Assembly: GCF_030035675.1 (NCBI RefSeq)
Contig: NC_084482.1
Location: forward strand, 178,836,373-178,900,372
Reading direction: 5' to 3'
Length of the DNA: 64,000 bases
DNA from: Rhineura floridana
Taxonomy: Eukaryota; Chordata; Lepidosauria; Squamata; Rhineuridae
In this document: in pieces, positions 11,648-25,700 of the stretch
Layout: each line of letters opens with the position of its first letter
How positions within the stretch are numbered: the first letter of the stretch is position 1
The notes under the pieces: model-generated
What the model was told of the DNA's origin: nothing
Seen by the model: the letters and a program-made list of their open reading frames with translations, nothing else
The model's database searches: none
Translations under genes and position numbers: made by a program

Positions 11648-13033
11648 CTTTAAACAGTAACCACAAAAACCTACCTCTCAGTTAACATAATTTTCTTCAG
11701 GTGAGTTAAACCATGACTGGATAACTTGTTGAGCTGGAGACGGGTGGGAGTCACACACAGGGGAAGTAACAAGGCGGGCTATTAAGGATATTCATGTTTT
11801 ACTGATATTTTATTGATATAAAGATACTTGCATACGAAGTTGCATTAAACTGGGAGCGCAGATCCCAGGCAGCAGTTGGTGGATACATTGTGGAATGTCT
11901 GTGATGCAACTCAGTCCCAGTTGTGGCAGCAGAAGTGACCATTCTTGAAAATATTTTGGAAACTGGTCAGTCAGTTTCACATCCTACTGTATTTTTCTTA
12001 AGAGTTGCAGAGGGGAAAGGTTTGCTCACAGACGGGATGGGTGGATGGATGAGGAGTGTGGTTAACAGGAACCATTTCCTTCGATATGCCTGGTGCCAAC
12101 AGGGTACAATTCATGGGGAGTTACAAACCTGTTTGTGTATTTTGAGGGGGTATTGGCCAAAAGGGACTACTTGGGAAAAGTGGCGCAGGGAGAAAATATT
12201 CAAATGGGGAAATATTCAGGGGAAAATTGGATGTGCGCATGTATTGCTGGATCCCAACCTGCATTCCCCATGTTGTGTATTCTGTGCTTGTTATGGCATA
12301 GAGTAGTAATGAACAGGTTTCCTTTTTTTAAAAAGAAGCCATATTTTACTGTATAGGACGTGTCCATTCTCATCTCTGGATACTCCTCAGCGGATGCTCT
12401 TTCATCTTTTGATGCTTTTCAGGCACTATCCTGTTCAGACCTACCCTTAACTCAGACTTGCAGTTGGAGACCTACATCTTAATTTCTTCTGTGCCGGTAC
12501 AGCTGCTGTGCTGGCACCCACGGTGCCTCATTTTTTTTCCAAATCATGAGCGTAGCAGTGCGTCTCAACCACCAGTTTAAGACCAGTGGCCTACAGATGT
12601 GCTTTGTGTGCTCATGACAGAAATAGTTCATAAAAATGGTCCTACAATCACTATAGTGTAGCCTCACTAGCTGGATGATATTGCCAAAAATGGATTATCT
12701 GACAGTGGTGACAAAGTCTTTTTAAGGACCAACATTCCATTGTATCAATGCTTTTTCTTCACACTATTCATTAATGGCTTATGGTATCTGATCAGCACAA
12801 AGAGTCAATTCAGACATAATTCCAAAGCATGTGACATAAAGAGCCCTGTGCTCATGTGTGCTTCCTTTCTCAATTTGTGCATGCCAGTTCCACCTGTCAT
12901 TTCTGACTTCGTGGCAAACCATAGGCAGGCAAACACATGGTGCTTCAAGTGTATGTAGCTATACATTGACAAGGATGGAATTAAAGACTGTTGCCACATA
13001 TGTTTGCAAAATTTCAAGAGGTTTTCAATCTCT

Positions 13034-13062
13034 CTCTCCTCTCTCTCTCTCCCCCCCCCCGC
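13034..13062. repeat. CT/C-rich simple repeat
   Basis: Short CTCTCT run followed by a C tract. Confidence 0.8.
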
Positions 13063-13223
13063 CTCTGCCTTGGGTCATTCCATTACTGAGCAATGCATAG
13101 TTTTATACAGCAGAAGTAACCAAAAAGAATTTGTTATTTTGCTTCCTATAACTGTATATTTCATTCTTAGCTTGCAGTGAGGAAACCTTGGTAGTGGCTT
13201 TGTTCTTGTATCACAATCTAAAC

Positions 13224-13340
13224 CAGAGCTTGGAAAAGTTACTTTTTTTGAACTACAACTCCCATCAGCCCAATCCAGTGGCCATGCATGCTGGGGCTGA
13301 TGGGAGTTGTAGTTCAAAAAAGTAACTTTTCCAAGCTCTG
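13224..13340. mobile_element. 117-bp palindromic hAT MITE
   Basis: Near-perfect inverted repeat: CAGAGCTTGGAAAAGTTACT at the left, AGTAACTTTTCCAAGCTCTG at the right, with arms of about 50 bases round a short loop. Flanked by ATCTAAAC on both sides (13216-13223 and 13341-13348). Confidence 0.95.
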
Positions 13341-13614
13341 ATCTAAACAAATACCTTCTAACTTTTTTCTCTTATTCTGCCTGATGAAATACTCTGTGTA
13401 ACTTGAAAGCTTGTCTATGCCAGTATATGTCAGTCTAATAAAAGCTATCCTCTTACCTTACTTTCCCCCCCTAATCTTCTCCATAAAATACACTGCATGT
13501 CAGCCTGGAGTCAAACAAGTTATAAGGGAGTATCTTTTGTATGCTTGTACTTATTTTAATGTAAAGGGAAGGGGAAGGGGATTATGTCAGATTCTTCTCC
13601 ATTCTGCCTTGTAG

Positions 13615-13752
13615 GAATCGCAACAAGATCCATAGCATTGAAGCAAGCCAACTGGAGCCCTATGTCGCCCTGGAAACATTGGACCTGAGCTCAAATAACA
13701 TCACAGAAATCCGAAGTGGCTGCTTCCCAGTGGGACTTCCTATAAAGGATCT
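13615..13752 (+). CDS. LRIG1: LRIG1 exon, LRRs (probably exon 4)
   Basis: 138 bp between acceptor CTTGTAG and donor GTAAGT. It reads [16 protein letters not shown] then [14 protein letters not shown] and ends ...PIKDL, close to human HNKIRSVEGSQL and LDLSLNNITEV. It starts and ends with a split Leu codon (CT|G type), as do all LRR exons that follow. It contributes about two leucine-rich repeats to the extracellular solenoid. Confidence 0.93.
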
Positions 13753-16700
13753 GTAAGTTTTTTGTTTTACATTTAAACATTTTATGGGAAGTATTTATTT
13801 ATACAGCAAAGCTGACTTTTAAAATCTTTTTTTTTTTTGCAAATGGATTACAATCATGGATTATAAATCAACTAGGTGTGGTGTGTGTGCATATTAACTC
13901 CGGTACCCAGTTCTTTGAGTGATCGTGCTATGTGCGACAGGGATTGAAAAATGGCTTGTTACTCCTTTCCTTTGCTCATTTCTTAACTATTTAAAAAGGA
14001 CAGCTGGTAGGGCAAGAGAGACTGAGTGTAGCAGCTCTGGGGCAGGAGTCTTCTGTGCCTAGATTGCTGCATTCTTTTATGCCCACTTGCTATAGCAATA
14101 AGGACCGGTTGGGGCAGAGAATGAGATGCAACAGGTTTCCTGTGTGCCCCCTATTGAATAGTTAATGATAAGCTAAGAGAGACAAAATTGTATGTTGCTA
14201 TTTGATTTGGATTTTCAGTCAAATCTCCCCCCTCCCTTTTTAAAAAAAACTACATCACATAGGATGAAAGTGCTAATGTTGCAACATTGTGTACTGTGGT
14301 ACATGTCTCTTTTTATAAAGAAAAAAAAGGAAAAGACAAATTATGACTTGGAATATGTCACAACTGAGCAATATTTCAGTACAGAGATCGTAAATTTAAA
14401 AATGGTCCAAAGCAGAAGCTCAGAGACAAAAACTGTACTATTAAAGACATATTTTTTTAAACATCACTCACGTGACACTCCATACAACAATTTACAACAA
14501 TTCAATGCTGCTAAATGAAAATGAGTACTTAGCACAATGGGTAGTATTCAACTCAATAATAGCGCTAGCACAAGATTACTGCTAATGCAACAGAAGATTC
14601 CTTCCTCTCCTCCCCTGCGTGTGTACCCCACATCATCCTCAGGTCTGCTCTGGAGAGTTGGGGGAACCCAGAACATATTTAGGGGGGAGAACATTCTGTT
14701 GTGGTGAGGGAATGCTCACCTTAGTGCTGTGCTGAGTTAAACCCATTGAAATTATTGAAAATTAGTGGCAGTGGACAGAAGGTAGATTGAAATCCACTAG
14801 TTAGATCAGTGGATGAATTCCAAAGGTTTCTGATTCCTAATTGTTCAACAATAGTAACAAGAAAAGGCTAGTTTGTTCTCTCTTCCCCCCCCCCCATTGT
14901 ATTGTTAGAATCCCCTGGTATGTAGCAAATCAGATGGAAATGTGAACTCCTTCCCAATCATCCCAGTTTATAGCTCATGGGTTTCAGGTGGTAATTGGCT
15001 CCTTTTCCTCCTCCTGAGCCAGCTTTTTGCATTTGTCTCTAATGTCCCGCAAACCATTATGTTGCACTTGGTTCTCTTTGGAGATCTTGGGTTCTAGTGA
15101 CAAAACAAGAAGATAATTGACTCTGGCTTCATCTGCTGCCTCTTGCCATATCTCCTGTAAATTTGGTGACTCTCATTCCCATCTTAGATATTGGGAATTC
15201 TCATCAAGATAAGCTATGTAGTGAGCCAGTGTTGAATCTGAATGTATGTGTTGTGGTTCCAGTGATCACTGTACCTACTGGGCTGTAGTGTGTGTTTGCT
15301 CAGTTTCTGGTGTGGTCTTGGTTTCTGTACCCTACAGGTCTGACATGGAATGTTCTGTCTGTTGATTCCTCTGGGAGTTTGAAGATGCTAAAGTACTTCA
15401 ATGGATCTCTTAACAGCTGTCTAAATTGTGCTAATAGAAAAAATGTCTTGACTTGTCTGAGAAGGGGGGAAAACATTCATTTTTTTATGTGATGTGTCCA
15501 GTGTCACCAGCCACTCAGATACAAAGTGAACAACTGAGACCTCTGACATAGCCCTTTAAATGTTCTATGATGAATTGTTGCAGATACCTCGGGAGCAACA
15601 GAATCAGCATCCTAGAGACCAAGGCTTTTGATAGCCTGTCACGATCCCTGCTAACGCTTCGCCTGAGTAAAAACAGGATTACCCAACTTCCTGTTAAAGC
15701 ATTCACGCTGCCCAAGCTAACGCAACTGTGAGTAGAAACGTGCAGTTTAATTATGGCTAACCAAACTTTATGGAGACAAATGGTCCCTAAGGACATGCTC
15801 ACCAAATGCAATCCTCCTTCACCCTGCATCCATAAAACGTTGAATAAATTATATTTTAATGATCCTATGGTAACACCTAATAAAACAAATTAAGAGTAGA
15901 TTTTTTTTCTGGTGGTCCCCCATGGTATGGACTTTTTTTGGGGGGGGGGAGTCCTGTTGGGAGAGTGATCCGAAAAGAACTTTCTTTTGTGTTCATCGCC
16001 TAGAACACACAATACAGATCCTCTCCCTCCAGCAGACAAGCCAGCCAGTGCATTTGTTTTTCTTGTTTCTTTTTATTATTCCCTTTGTTTCACAAGAGGG
16101 CAGTGAAAATGAATTAGATCAGAGGGTTATCTCGAACCCTGTTTTCAAGATCACACATGGGTCTTTACGAAGCAATTAAACTACACCAAGGGAAGGCCGT
16201 TAAACTGTGCAGTTGACATTTAGATGGACAAAATGGTACTTTTGATGAGTTAGCACACACGTTGTCGTTTCTTCAACAAGAGTATAGTGTGAGCTGTATT
16301 TGATCATAAATACACATTTGCATCTGTGAAGGTGCTTTATGTGCAGATAATTGACCTTTGGCGTCAGTGTTTGCTTGCTGCTTTCTAGAAGTTTAGAACC
16401 TCACTCGCAGGCTAGACCAAGCACTGTTTAGTATCAGATTTCAAATAGCGATATTTAAAAAAGGAGATTTTTATATGAAGAGACAAACCAGCTTGAGAAA
16501 TTTCTTTTGAATTAAAATCAAGTTACCAGTATAATTTTGGTCAAGCACTCCCCTCCAGTGTAAGTGATTTTCCTTATTTACTAGCGAGCAAATTACCTGT
16601 TCAAATAGTGAATTTAAAATTTTGCCTCTCCTGCATAGAAGAATTTTATTCCTTTTACTACAAACCCTGTCTAATATAAAGACTTTGGAGCGTAGTTTTC

Positions 16701-19700
16701 CTTTGTGAGATCTTTTTTTCTTTGAATATTTTTAAGGCACTGGAAGATACAACCCAGCATGTAATATTATGCAGCTATATAGGGGCTACTCTATGTAGTT
16801 ATGTAGTGTTCGTAGCTGCAGATAAAATATTGTTCTCTCTGCAACCTGAATTAAATTATTTCTATAGCTATCCATAAAATCTTAATACAAAATCCCAAAA
16901 GTAATGTTGGGAGTGGTTTTGGCTTGTGAACATAATCATAGGGTTGGATCCAAAAGTCTCTTCTGTTCATATATGTCCTTATACTTGGACACATACTTCA
17001 GATCCAAAGCATAGGTTCCATCTTGTTCCTTCAAACAAGCATGTTAAGAGCACCATAGGCTTTTAGTGCTATTTCCCTCACCTCCAACCACTTGAAAAGA
17101 AGTAAATAGATGCTTTGCCGTTGGATGTTTTGATTAAGAAGATGGCTTTAAAACATGGCCAACATATTCAAAGCCCCGCATCCACTTTCTTCCTTTAGGT
17201 ACAAATATACAGAGCTTGGAAAAGTTACTTTTTTTGAACTACAACTCCCATCAGCGCAATCCAGTGGCCATGCTGGCTGGGGCTGATGGGAGTTGTAGTT
17301 TTAAAAAGTAACCTTTCCAAGCTCTGCAAATATATATACTTGTTTGTTCTTCTTTAGATAACATTCACTGATGCTTAAACACTGTAGAAGTTCAAAAAAT
17401 GTATTGTAGTGTCATCCCATTTCTCCCCTGTGTAGAAATATGCAAACTTTGGAGATGTATAGAGCCTGCATGCCTATACTTCTGTAGAAGTTAATCTAAA
17501 AAGACATCCTTGCATGTTGAAATCAGAACAGTTACTTATTTATTTATTAAATATATATCCTGCCCTTCCTCTCAGAAGGAGCCCAGGTCAGCAACAAAAA
17601 CTTAACGATAGGATAGACAGTTGTATCTTTTGTTGTTGTTGTTGTTGGCTGGGTTCTGTTATCTAATACAGGATAGAGGGTTAGACCCTTTGGAAGTCCA
17701 CTCTAACTTGTTTGCAATGCACTTTGAGGGTAAATTTGCTCACTTCTGTAGCAATCTTGTTTTCACGTTCACTGCAGTCTTCCGTAAGATGTCCAGTGCA
17801 ACAACTGCTGTAACATCATGAGATCAGTTTTAGGAAAAGTGTTACCCTGTAAATCTTGCTTGATCACACATTGGCGTTTGATACCATTAACTATGGTATC
17901 CTCCTAAACTGACTCAGTGAGATGGGCACTGGGGACAATGTTTTACAGTGATTCCAATCCTATCTCCAGGGTTGGTTTCAGATAATAGCATTGGGTGATT
18001 ATCTCTTGGCCCCCTGACAGTTTGCTTTGGAGTGTCACAGGGTACCATATTGTCTCCAGTGCTATTTAACATCTACATGAAAGTGCTGGAATGTCATTAG
18101 GCGATCTGGGATGAGATGTCATCAGTACATTGTTGATACCGAGTTCTATATCTCTGTAACAGCTCTATTTTGTGTCTGCTGAAGACTTTCCTCTTTCTAC
18201 AAGCCTTCTAAGTGGAGATTTTTATCCCACTCAGTATCTGTATTGGATTGGAAATTGTTTCTGTGTATGCAATTGTTTTATATGTTTTGATTGTACAGAG
18301 AAATCAAGATGTTTCATAGATTCTTGAATTAAATAAATAAATAAGCATAGTACCATAGGTATTGCCATTACTGAGCCAGAACATATTTCTAAGAGAAAGA
18401 AATTGGAATATTCTGAAATTGTGGATACCAGGAGGGAAAGGGGTAGTTGAAATATTTAGATATTGCAGTAATTTTGCATTAAAATTAATTTCTGGATACA
18501 TCTGTACAATCTACAGATTTTGTTTTTGTGTAGTTACAGTTTGCTCATAATAGGTATGCTAGCCCTTTGGCTTGCAGTAACAAAGATCGATGTTTTGTGA
18601 CTGAAAACCTATATGTTCTTGCAAGGTTAATAGAAGGAAACCACTGACTACTTAAGAATGTGAATTCTAAGAATGTGATAAGATGCTATCACAATTAAAT
18701 TATTTCAAATAAAAGCCATGATGAAATATATTGGCTGTGTGTTTTGTCAGAAACCTGTCTAGTTCTAAGAGTGGCCGTTCTCTTTGCGCTTTATCTCTGG
18801 CTTTGGTCACATTAGCTCAAGGTGGATTACTTTTTTTGGTAGCTATTGTGTGGAACTGTGCTGGAAAGAGTTCAATATCTGGCTGGCAGCCTGCCTATTT
18901 GTGCAGAGGAGTGCACTGGAAAACATTGGACTGAACGCCCTTCTATTTTGTTGGTAATTTTAGGGAGCTAAACCGGAATCGTATTCGTCTGATAGAAGGC
19001 CTGACATTTCAAGGGCTGGACAGGTTAGAAATTCTGAAGCTGCAGCGCAACAACATAAGCAAGCTGACTGATGGAGCTTTCTGGGGCCTGGCCAAAATGC
19101 AAGTTCTGTAAGTAAAAGATGGTTATACTAATAGAATATGAGCAATCCTCTGGCAATTTCCTTCCCTTGCTTGTGTCCTGCATACATCTGTGGGTAATTC
19201 TGCCATGCCACCTGCAATAGCACTGCTGCAAGTCTGGGGCTGTTGTACCTGAAGAGGTGTACTTTGGCTTCTACTTTTAAACCACAGGTTCATGCACAGA
19301 TGCCTGGGAGTAAGCCCACTGAACACAGTGGGACTAAACTTCTGTTTACATATACCTAAGATTGCGTTATTAGTCTAGAGGTTAGGAGAAGCAGCAATAA
19401 ATGGAGATGTAATGGACCTATTGAAACAGTGTGCAGGGAATTCTGTAGCAGTTGAGATGGTGTAAACTAGCGTTGATGAACAAATTAATGCAACTAGTAT
19501 ATGTGGCCAAATTGTTGTACAGTCAGATTCCTCCACAGAAAGACTGTATCGATTCACTTTGCATATTAACAAGAACTCTTCAGCTAGAGTTTGTACTAAA
19601 GCCACAAACATTTTGAACATTCTTTCCTTGTAAAAAAAATTCTGTCCGTGTGTGGTCCAAATAAGAGATTTTAATTGATCTTTGCTGATGTTTAAAAATG

Positions 19701-22700
19701 CACGTTTACGTGGCTCCAATATGATTATGTGGTTCTTTTTTTGTTCATTGTTTGTAAAGTGTGATCAGTTTTTTTTGCATAAAAATAAAGTTTAACCCTC
19801 CCTCAGTAGTTGAGGTCAAACATGTCTCAACAGCACTGAAACAAATCCATAAAACTTTTGTGTCAGTTTTCTACAACTCCATATTGCAGGCAGTCTTCTG
19901 TAATGACAAGGTGTGAATTGGCATATGGTGCTATTTAAACTCATTAGTTACTCATCATATCTATAGGTGCTTAGCCTAGAGCCTATTCTGTCCATGTTGT
20001 GTGAGAAAGGATCATAGAGGGTGAAAAAACAATATTTTGTTTATTTTCAAAATAGACAACACTTCCATAAAAATTGATTAGATATTTTTTTTTTAAATTA
20101 AGCAATCTATAAATTTTGTTAAACAAGGGTGCAATCCAACACACACACTCTGGATATGCCACAATGGGTTGGATGTACCGAAGGTCTCCCTCTGCCAGCT
20201 TCCTTCCTTCAGGAGAGAGCTTCCTGCTGGCAATAGCCTATGGAAGGCCTCCAAGCAGGGAATGGGAGGGGCTGAGCCAGCCTGGGATCTGCTGTCAATG
20301 GATGACATTGAGTCCAGTGTGGGCCCCATCACTACACCAGCTTCAGGCTGGCATAGCCTGGATCAGGCTTTTGTCTTCCCTCCCCTCTTTTCTGCCAGTC
20401 TGAGCAGTAGGATTGCAGATGCAGCAGTGCCGCTATTCCTGTGTCATGCCTTGCTACTGCCTGGGCAGAGTTTGGGTTACTCTGTTAATAAATACAATTA
20501 ATGAACGCTGAACCTAACAATGTGAGAGACATTATGAGAGACATTTACAGTGTTCTCAGTGGAATATAACAGTAACTTTTTCAAAGCAGTGGCAGCTGGC
20601 AGCTCCATTCAGTGGGGCAATTGAATCCACTCTGGGTTTTAGTCTGAATTTTCATGGAGCTGTCCACAGTGCACCAGGTTGTCCAAGGTGCTCTGGAGTT
20701 TAGTCCAAAAGTTCGGACTAAAACCAGAGCGGATTCCACTGCTTCACTGAGATGGAGCTGTTGACCAGGGGACAAGTTAAGAAACTCTGACTCTGGGGGG
20801 AACACAACACCAAGCCAATTCCTTGCTTATAAATCCAGTAGTGTCGACAGCAGCATTTTTGGTTTTGGGGAAGGTACAACACTTGTAAATTACATGCCAA
20901 TTGTGTGTTTAACACAAACTACTGAAGGGCTGTCCATACAGAAGAGGACAAACCTCTGCTGCTCCAGAGGGGGAACTAGAACTTAATGGGCTTAAGTTAC
21001 AAGAGGGTAGATTTGGTCTTAACAGCAAGCAGCAATGGAACCAATTACCAATGGCTCTCCATTGCTGAAGGTTTTTAAGCAGAGGCTGGGCAGCCCTCTG
21101 TTGGGCAGGGGGCTCTGGATTTCCTGCATCAAACAGTTGTTTTAACTAAATGGTCTACAAGGCCCCTTTATGATTCTACTAATATTTGTAGTTATTCTTC
21201 CGCTGCTCTCAGACAACTTAAAATTTGCTAGCATAGTTACATTAATCCAGGTAATGGGAGGATTTCTCTGGAGAGCATCTTGAGCTAGTTGCAAGTTATG
21301 ACCCATAAGGGTAAAGAAGACTAGTGCACTTCCTGGACTTAGCCAAATAATGGCATGCTAAAGCTGGCAGCTGGATCAGGAGAAGATCAGGGCATCATGT
21401 CCTTTGTGTTAAAAGATGGGAGTGGGGGAGAGGGATTAAGATGCAGAATTATTGTTTGTAATATATGTGGCACTGTGTAGGGTTTTTTAAAAAACACAAA
21501 ACAAAATTGTGTGAGGAGTGAGCTTGTATATGTTCAAAATGTTCAATTAAATTGCTTGTCCTTCTAGGAATCTGGAGCACAATGTCCTCACAGAGGTGAA
21601 CAGTGGCTCCCTGTATGGACTTGGGTCTCTCCAACAATTTCATCTCAGTAACAATTTGATTTCCCACATCAGCCCAGTTGGATGGAGCTTCTGCCAAAAG
21701 CTAAATGAACTGTGAGTTAACTCCTGAAGTAACTAACAATTGGCAATAAAAATATATTAATGGGCAGGGGCACCTAGTATCTGGCCATGACTATCCATGC
21801 TGTAGGAACATTCTGTTTGGATTACTGCAGTGTGCTGTTTGTAGGTCTGCCTCTGAAAATGGTTTAGAAACTTCAGTTAGTGCAGATGTGGTGGCCACAG
21901 TTTTGACCAGCATTGCTTACGCATCACCTTCGTCGTCTCATCAGTTTTAAAAGAATTTCACTGACTGTTTATTCCTGGGGCCACTTCAAAGCGCTGGGGC
22001 TCAGAACCCAGGAACTTGAAGGACCTCCTTCTCTCATACAAACCTTCCTGTGCTCTAAGGTCATCAGGTGATGCCCGTCTCCAAATAACACTTTCCTCAG
22101 AAGTGAAAGTTGTTTCATCAAGGAAAAATGTTTTTATAGTGTAGTGCCTCAGCTATGGCATACCTTCCCCAAGGAGGTATCCCTGGCACCAACTTTGCTG
22201 TCCTTGAGTTGCAAGGGCAGAAACTATATTAAGTGTTCTTTGAGCTTTTTCTCTGGTTTAGGAACCTGCTGCCATGTCCACTAGGCTGGCTATTATTATT
22301 ATTATTATTATTATTTGCCCGCTCTTCACCAATAGGTCCCAGGGCAGGTTACAAAATCTACAGTACAATATAAAAAGAATTAAAACACATTTCGATTGCC
22401 TGTTCTTGTTCAGTTCAAACATACAGAAGGAGAGTAGTGCTAGAATGTATGCAAGACTTATGCATCTTTCCAGTTGATTGCAGCCAGAAACATGGATATT
22501 CTGAAGTTTTATTCTGAAGTTTGCTCTTGGCTATCTCTAAATGACGTCAGGAAAGAGACATGCCTCTGCCAGTTCTGACAGCAAACCCCTATGCAGAATA
22601 TCAAAGAGACGTTTTTTCCCCAATCAAGTTTAGCAATACCTGCTAGCATTGGATTTCTTCTTCTCTCTTCCCCCACCCTTTGAAAAATTCTTTCATCTCA

Positions 22701-25700
22701 GGTGAGGAAATAATTTTGACTGGCTGCCATGTCTTCATAATTCAACACTCCAGCCTCTTTAGGAATGAATGTATGTTGCCTTCTTGAAAGCCATTAATCT
22801 CTTCTGAATTTCTTCCAGTGTTCTAAGTTGCACTGCTGCTGCCTTTGCTCACACTTACAAAAGGCAGACAGTTTATTTGCCAAGGAAATGACACTCCTAG
22901 TACTTAAAAATGTGTCTGTTTTGACTTAGGCTTTGGCATACGCTGTTAACTTTCATGCGCACTCAAGACTCCCTTTTTCTTTTTTCATGGCAGTTGTGGC
23001 AAGAACCAAATCTGTAAGAGAAATGTGGAGATCTAGAAATGGATGAAATAGTGCATTGGTTCCCCCCCCCAATACCCTGTAATACGAGTGCTTGCATTAA
23101 AAAAAAGATTATTATAACATTGCTTCATATAAGGAAGATATTGTTCTCAAAATGTGAAGTGCCCCCCCACACTTTAAGGAAAGCATAAAGACTAGCAATA
23201 AGATCCAGTAGACCTTATTTCATAATTGTGAGGCCACCACCAAGAAGGTCTTACACTTTAGTTTTGACCCTTTTCCCCACACAGTGAAAATGTTGGTGAT
23301 ATTATTTACATAATCATTCTTGTCAGGACATAGATGCTGAGAAGCAGAGTGGAGCTGTTGGGGAAAGAGATACACTAGAACTTTAAGAAAACTGCTATAC
23401 TAATATTTTGTTTGTTCTTGTTCCTAGGTCATTGTCCTTTAACAACCTAACCAGGCTGGATGAAGGGAGCTTAGCAGATCTGGGAGGCCTACAGATACTA
23501 CAGCTGAGCCACAACTCCATCAGCCACATTGCAGAAGGAGCATTCAAGGGACTCAAAAGTTTACGTACTCTGTATGTGTTTTAGATTTTCCTTTTCTGCC
23601 TAGTCACATGCCCCCCCCCCCGGGCATCAAAAGGAATTATTTCTAATATTTCCATGTGTCCCTTTAAAAAAAAGATATAAAGGATTGCCACTTATTTGAC
23701 TCTCAACTACTATAATCTGAAAGATCATCTTACCCCTTATATACCTAGTCGATCACTGCACTCTGCGGGTGAGGGCTTCCTGCAGATACCATCTTATCAG
23801 GAGATCTGTTCTGCACAACATAGGAAGCGGGCCTTTGGTGTTGTGGCACTGACATTTTGAAATTCCCTCCCTTTAAATATTAGACAGGCACCATCTTTGT
23901 TATCTTCTCAGCACCTGATGAAGATCTTCCTCTTTCAACAAGCCTTTTAAGTAGAGATCTTATCCCAGTCTGTGCCTGTGCTGGAATTGCTTTTTAATAT
24001 GTTTTTAAAGTCATTTTTTAAAAAGATGTTTTAATATGTTTTAAAGTCTTTTGTTTTTAATATGTTTTAAAGTGCTTTTAGTGTTTTTGTTTGCTGCTCT
24101 TGGCTCCTTCTGGGAGGAAGGACAGGATATGAATGAATGAATGAATGAATGAATGAATGAATGAATGAATGAATGAATGTGGGAGATGACCTTTCTTTGT
24201 TCCACAACTTCCAATGCAGCTTTCCAGTGTAAGCGCAGGTGCCTTTTCCAGATTCCCATGTTTGGTATGACTTTTTTTAAAAACTGTTAAGGTACTACTA
24301 TAGTTGATGGAACTGTTCATTCGTAGTTGGGATATATAGGAGCTAACAATGCTGTGGCTTCTTCTTTCCCACAATTTATCTTGGCTTTTAATGCCTTGTC
24401 ATTATGCATGCATAATTATTAATCCTCCAATGTCATGAAATCCTTAGTGCCAGTTTTCCAGCATGGTCTTGCACCGTGGCCAGCATTTATGGGGTTAATT
24501 TTCTTTTAAAAATAAATATATAGATTTTATTTAAGGCAAATTAACAACACTCATTATCTCCTAAGCTTTTTGGTAATTTGAAAGGAAGCAAGAACTTCCC
24601 TCCTTAGTTACCATACTGTGCAGTCCTTTATTCCTTTTATTGAGCAGAGGGAGGAAGCGCTTTATGTTTCTTTGCTTTTTCCCAGAACTACTGTTTGGTC
24701 CCATGCATGCTTTCAGAAGGGCCCTTCTCCTAGGCAGCTGGCACAGAAAAGGACGAAAGACTTTCCCAAAGCAAAAAGGCTGTTTTGGATTGCAGCTAAT
24801 TCGTGGGTCCCCTTTTGTGTCCAGTGCCCAGGGAGAAAGGAGGGTGAGAGAGCAAGTTCTAATTGAATCAAGAAGAAGGCCCATCGGGTCCTGCACCTGG
24901 TGAAAAAGAGCCAGGCATGCTTTAATTATGGCCTATTGTTGACAAGCCTTTGGTGGGTGTGAAACTGCTGAAATGCGAAGCTATTCAAATAGAGGTCAGG
25001 CCCAGGGACCTCACAGCAGAATGATTAACAAGGCAGTAGGCATTCAGGGCCAGCCAGCCAGAAAGAATAGGAAATTGGCAACAGAGGCTGGGAGAAAGCA
25101 AAGTTGAATGCAAAAACAACAACCCCCCCCACAAAAAAACCTGGACCAGAATACTGAATCCCTGTACTTTTGTTTGTGTGTGCTTGTGTGGAAGTATGTT
25201 TTTTCTCTTCATTCCTTGGTGTTAAAAGGTATTTCAGGCTCCTTTGGAAGAACCAGCATAGCAACTCTCTATGCTTTTTCTCTCTTTCCTTTAATAGAAA
25301 ATGCAATGTAGAGATCAATTAATTAAAAATAAAAAGTGCGCTGCAGAAATCTCCCGTGTGCAATGTTCCCAAAATGTCCTGAGCCAGTTTTAGATATGTC
25401 ATTACAAGATTGTGCCATTTCCCACTCCTCCTAAGGTAATTATCAAAAAGAGAAGTAGAGGGATGTAGAGAGGACACTTGATTGGGGTAAAATTGCCTAT
25501 GCAGCATGTACAGAACCAAAGGTATGTGATTCAAAGAAGTGGAAGCTTACTGTGAACCTTACTGATGTAGCCCTGCCCCTTAAATGAGTGGACATTTTTA
25601 AAGGCTTTACCATCTTTGCTTTGCCCCTGTGTCTTTTCGCTCACTGTTTCATCACTGTTTATATCTATAGGCAGGTGTGTTGATTGCACACTTCTTTGGC

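Larger units (their letters stand above)
1..13614. other. LRIG1 intron upstream of first visible exon (probably intron 3)
   Basis: No LRR N-cap or early LRR exon could be recognised on either strand. The stretch is filled with repeats listed separately: SINE, hAT-like elements, a CR1, L2 tails, microsatellites. Gaps between them (for example 1906-2640, 9620-10140, 10210-11310, 11650-13220) show nothing I can name. Confidence 0.6.
15728..18963 (+). other. LRIG1 intron with MITE and L2 remnants
   Basis: Contains a palindromic MITE (17210-17326), a reversed LINE tail (17530-17600) and an L2 fragment (17850-18350), listed separately. The first 1.4 kb (15728-17200) shows no repeat I recognise. 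Confidence 0.6.
19108..21567 (+). other. LRIG1 intron
   Basis: Holds a short dispersed repeat (19288-19350), a MITE (20587-20768) and a CR1 3' end (20935-21180). The rest appears unique and AT-rich. Confidence 0.6.
21712..23427 (+). other. LRIG1 intron
   Basis: Holds an L2 3' part (21785-22290) followed by a reversed LINE tail with TAT repeats (22290-22390). From 22400 to 23427 nothing is recognised. Confidence 0.6.

Noticed and set aside
1-13614. Early LRIG1 exons (signal peptide, LRR N-cap)
   Set aside because: Searched for by eye with the expected residues; nothing matched. Short exons can be missed, so a translated search with the human N-terminus would settle it.
24129-24180. Regular repeats that might be a CRISPR array
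   Set aside because: Simple tetranucleotide repeat without spacers in a vertebrate intron.
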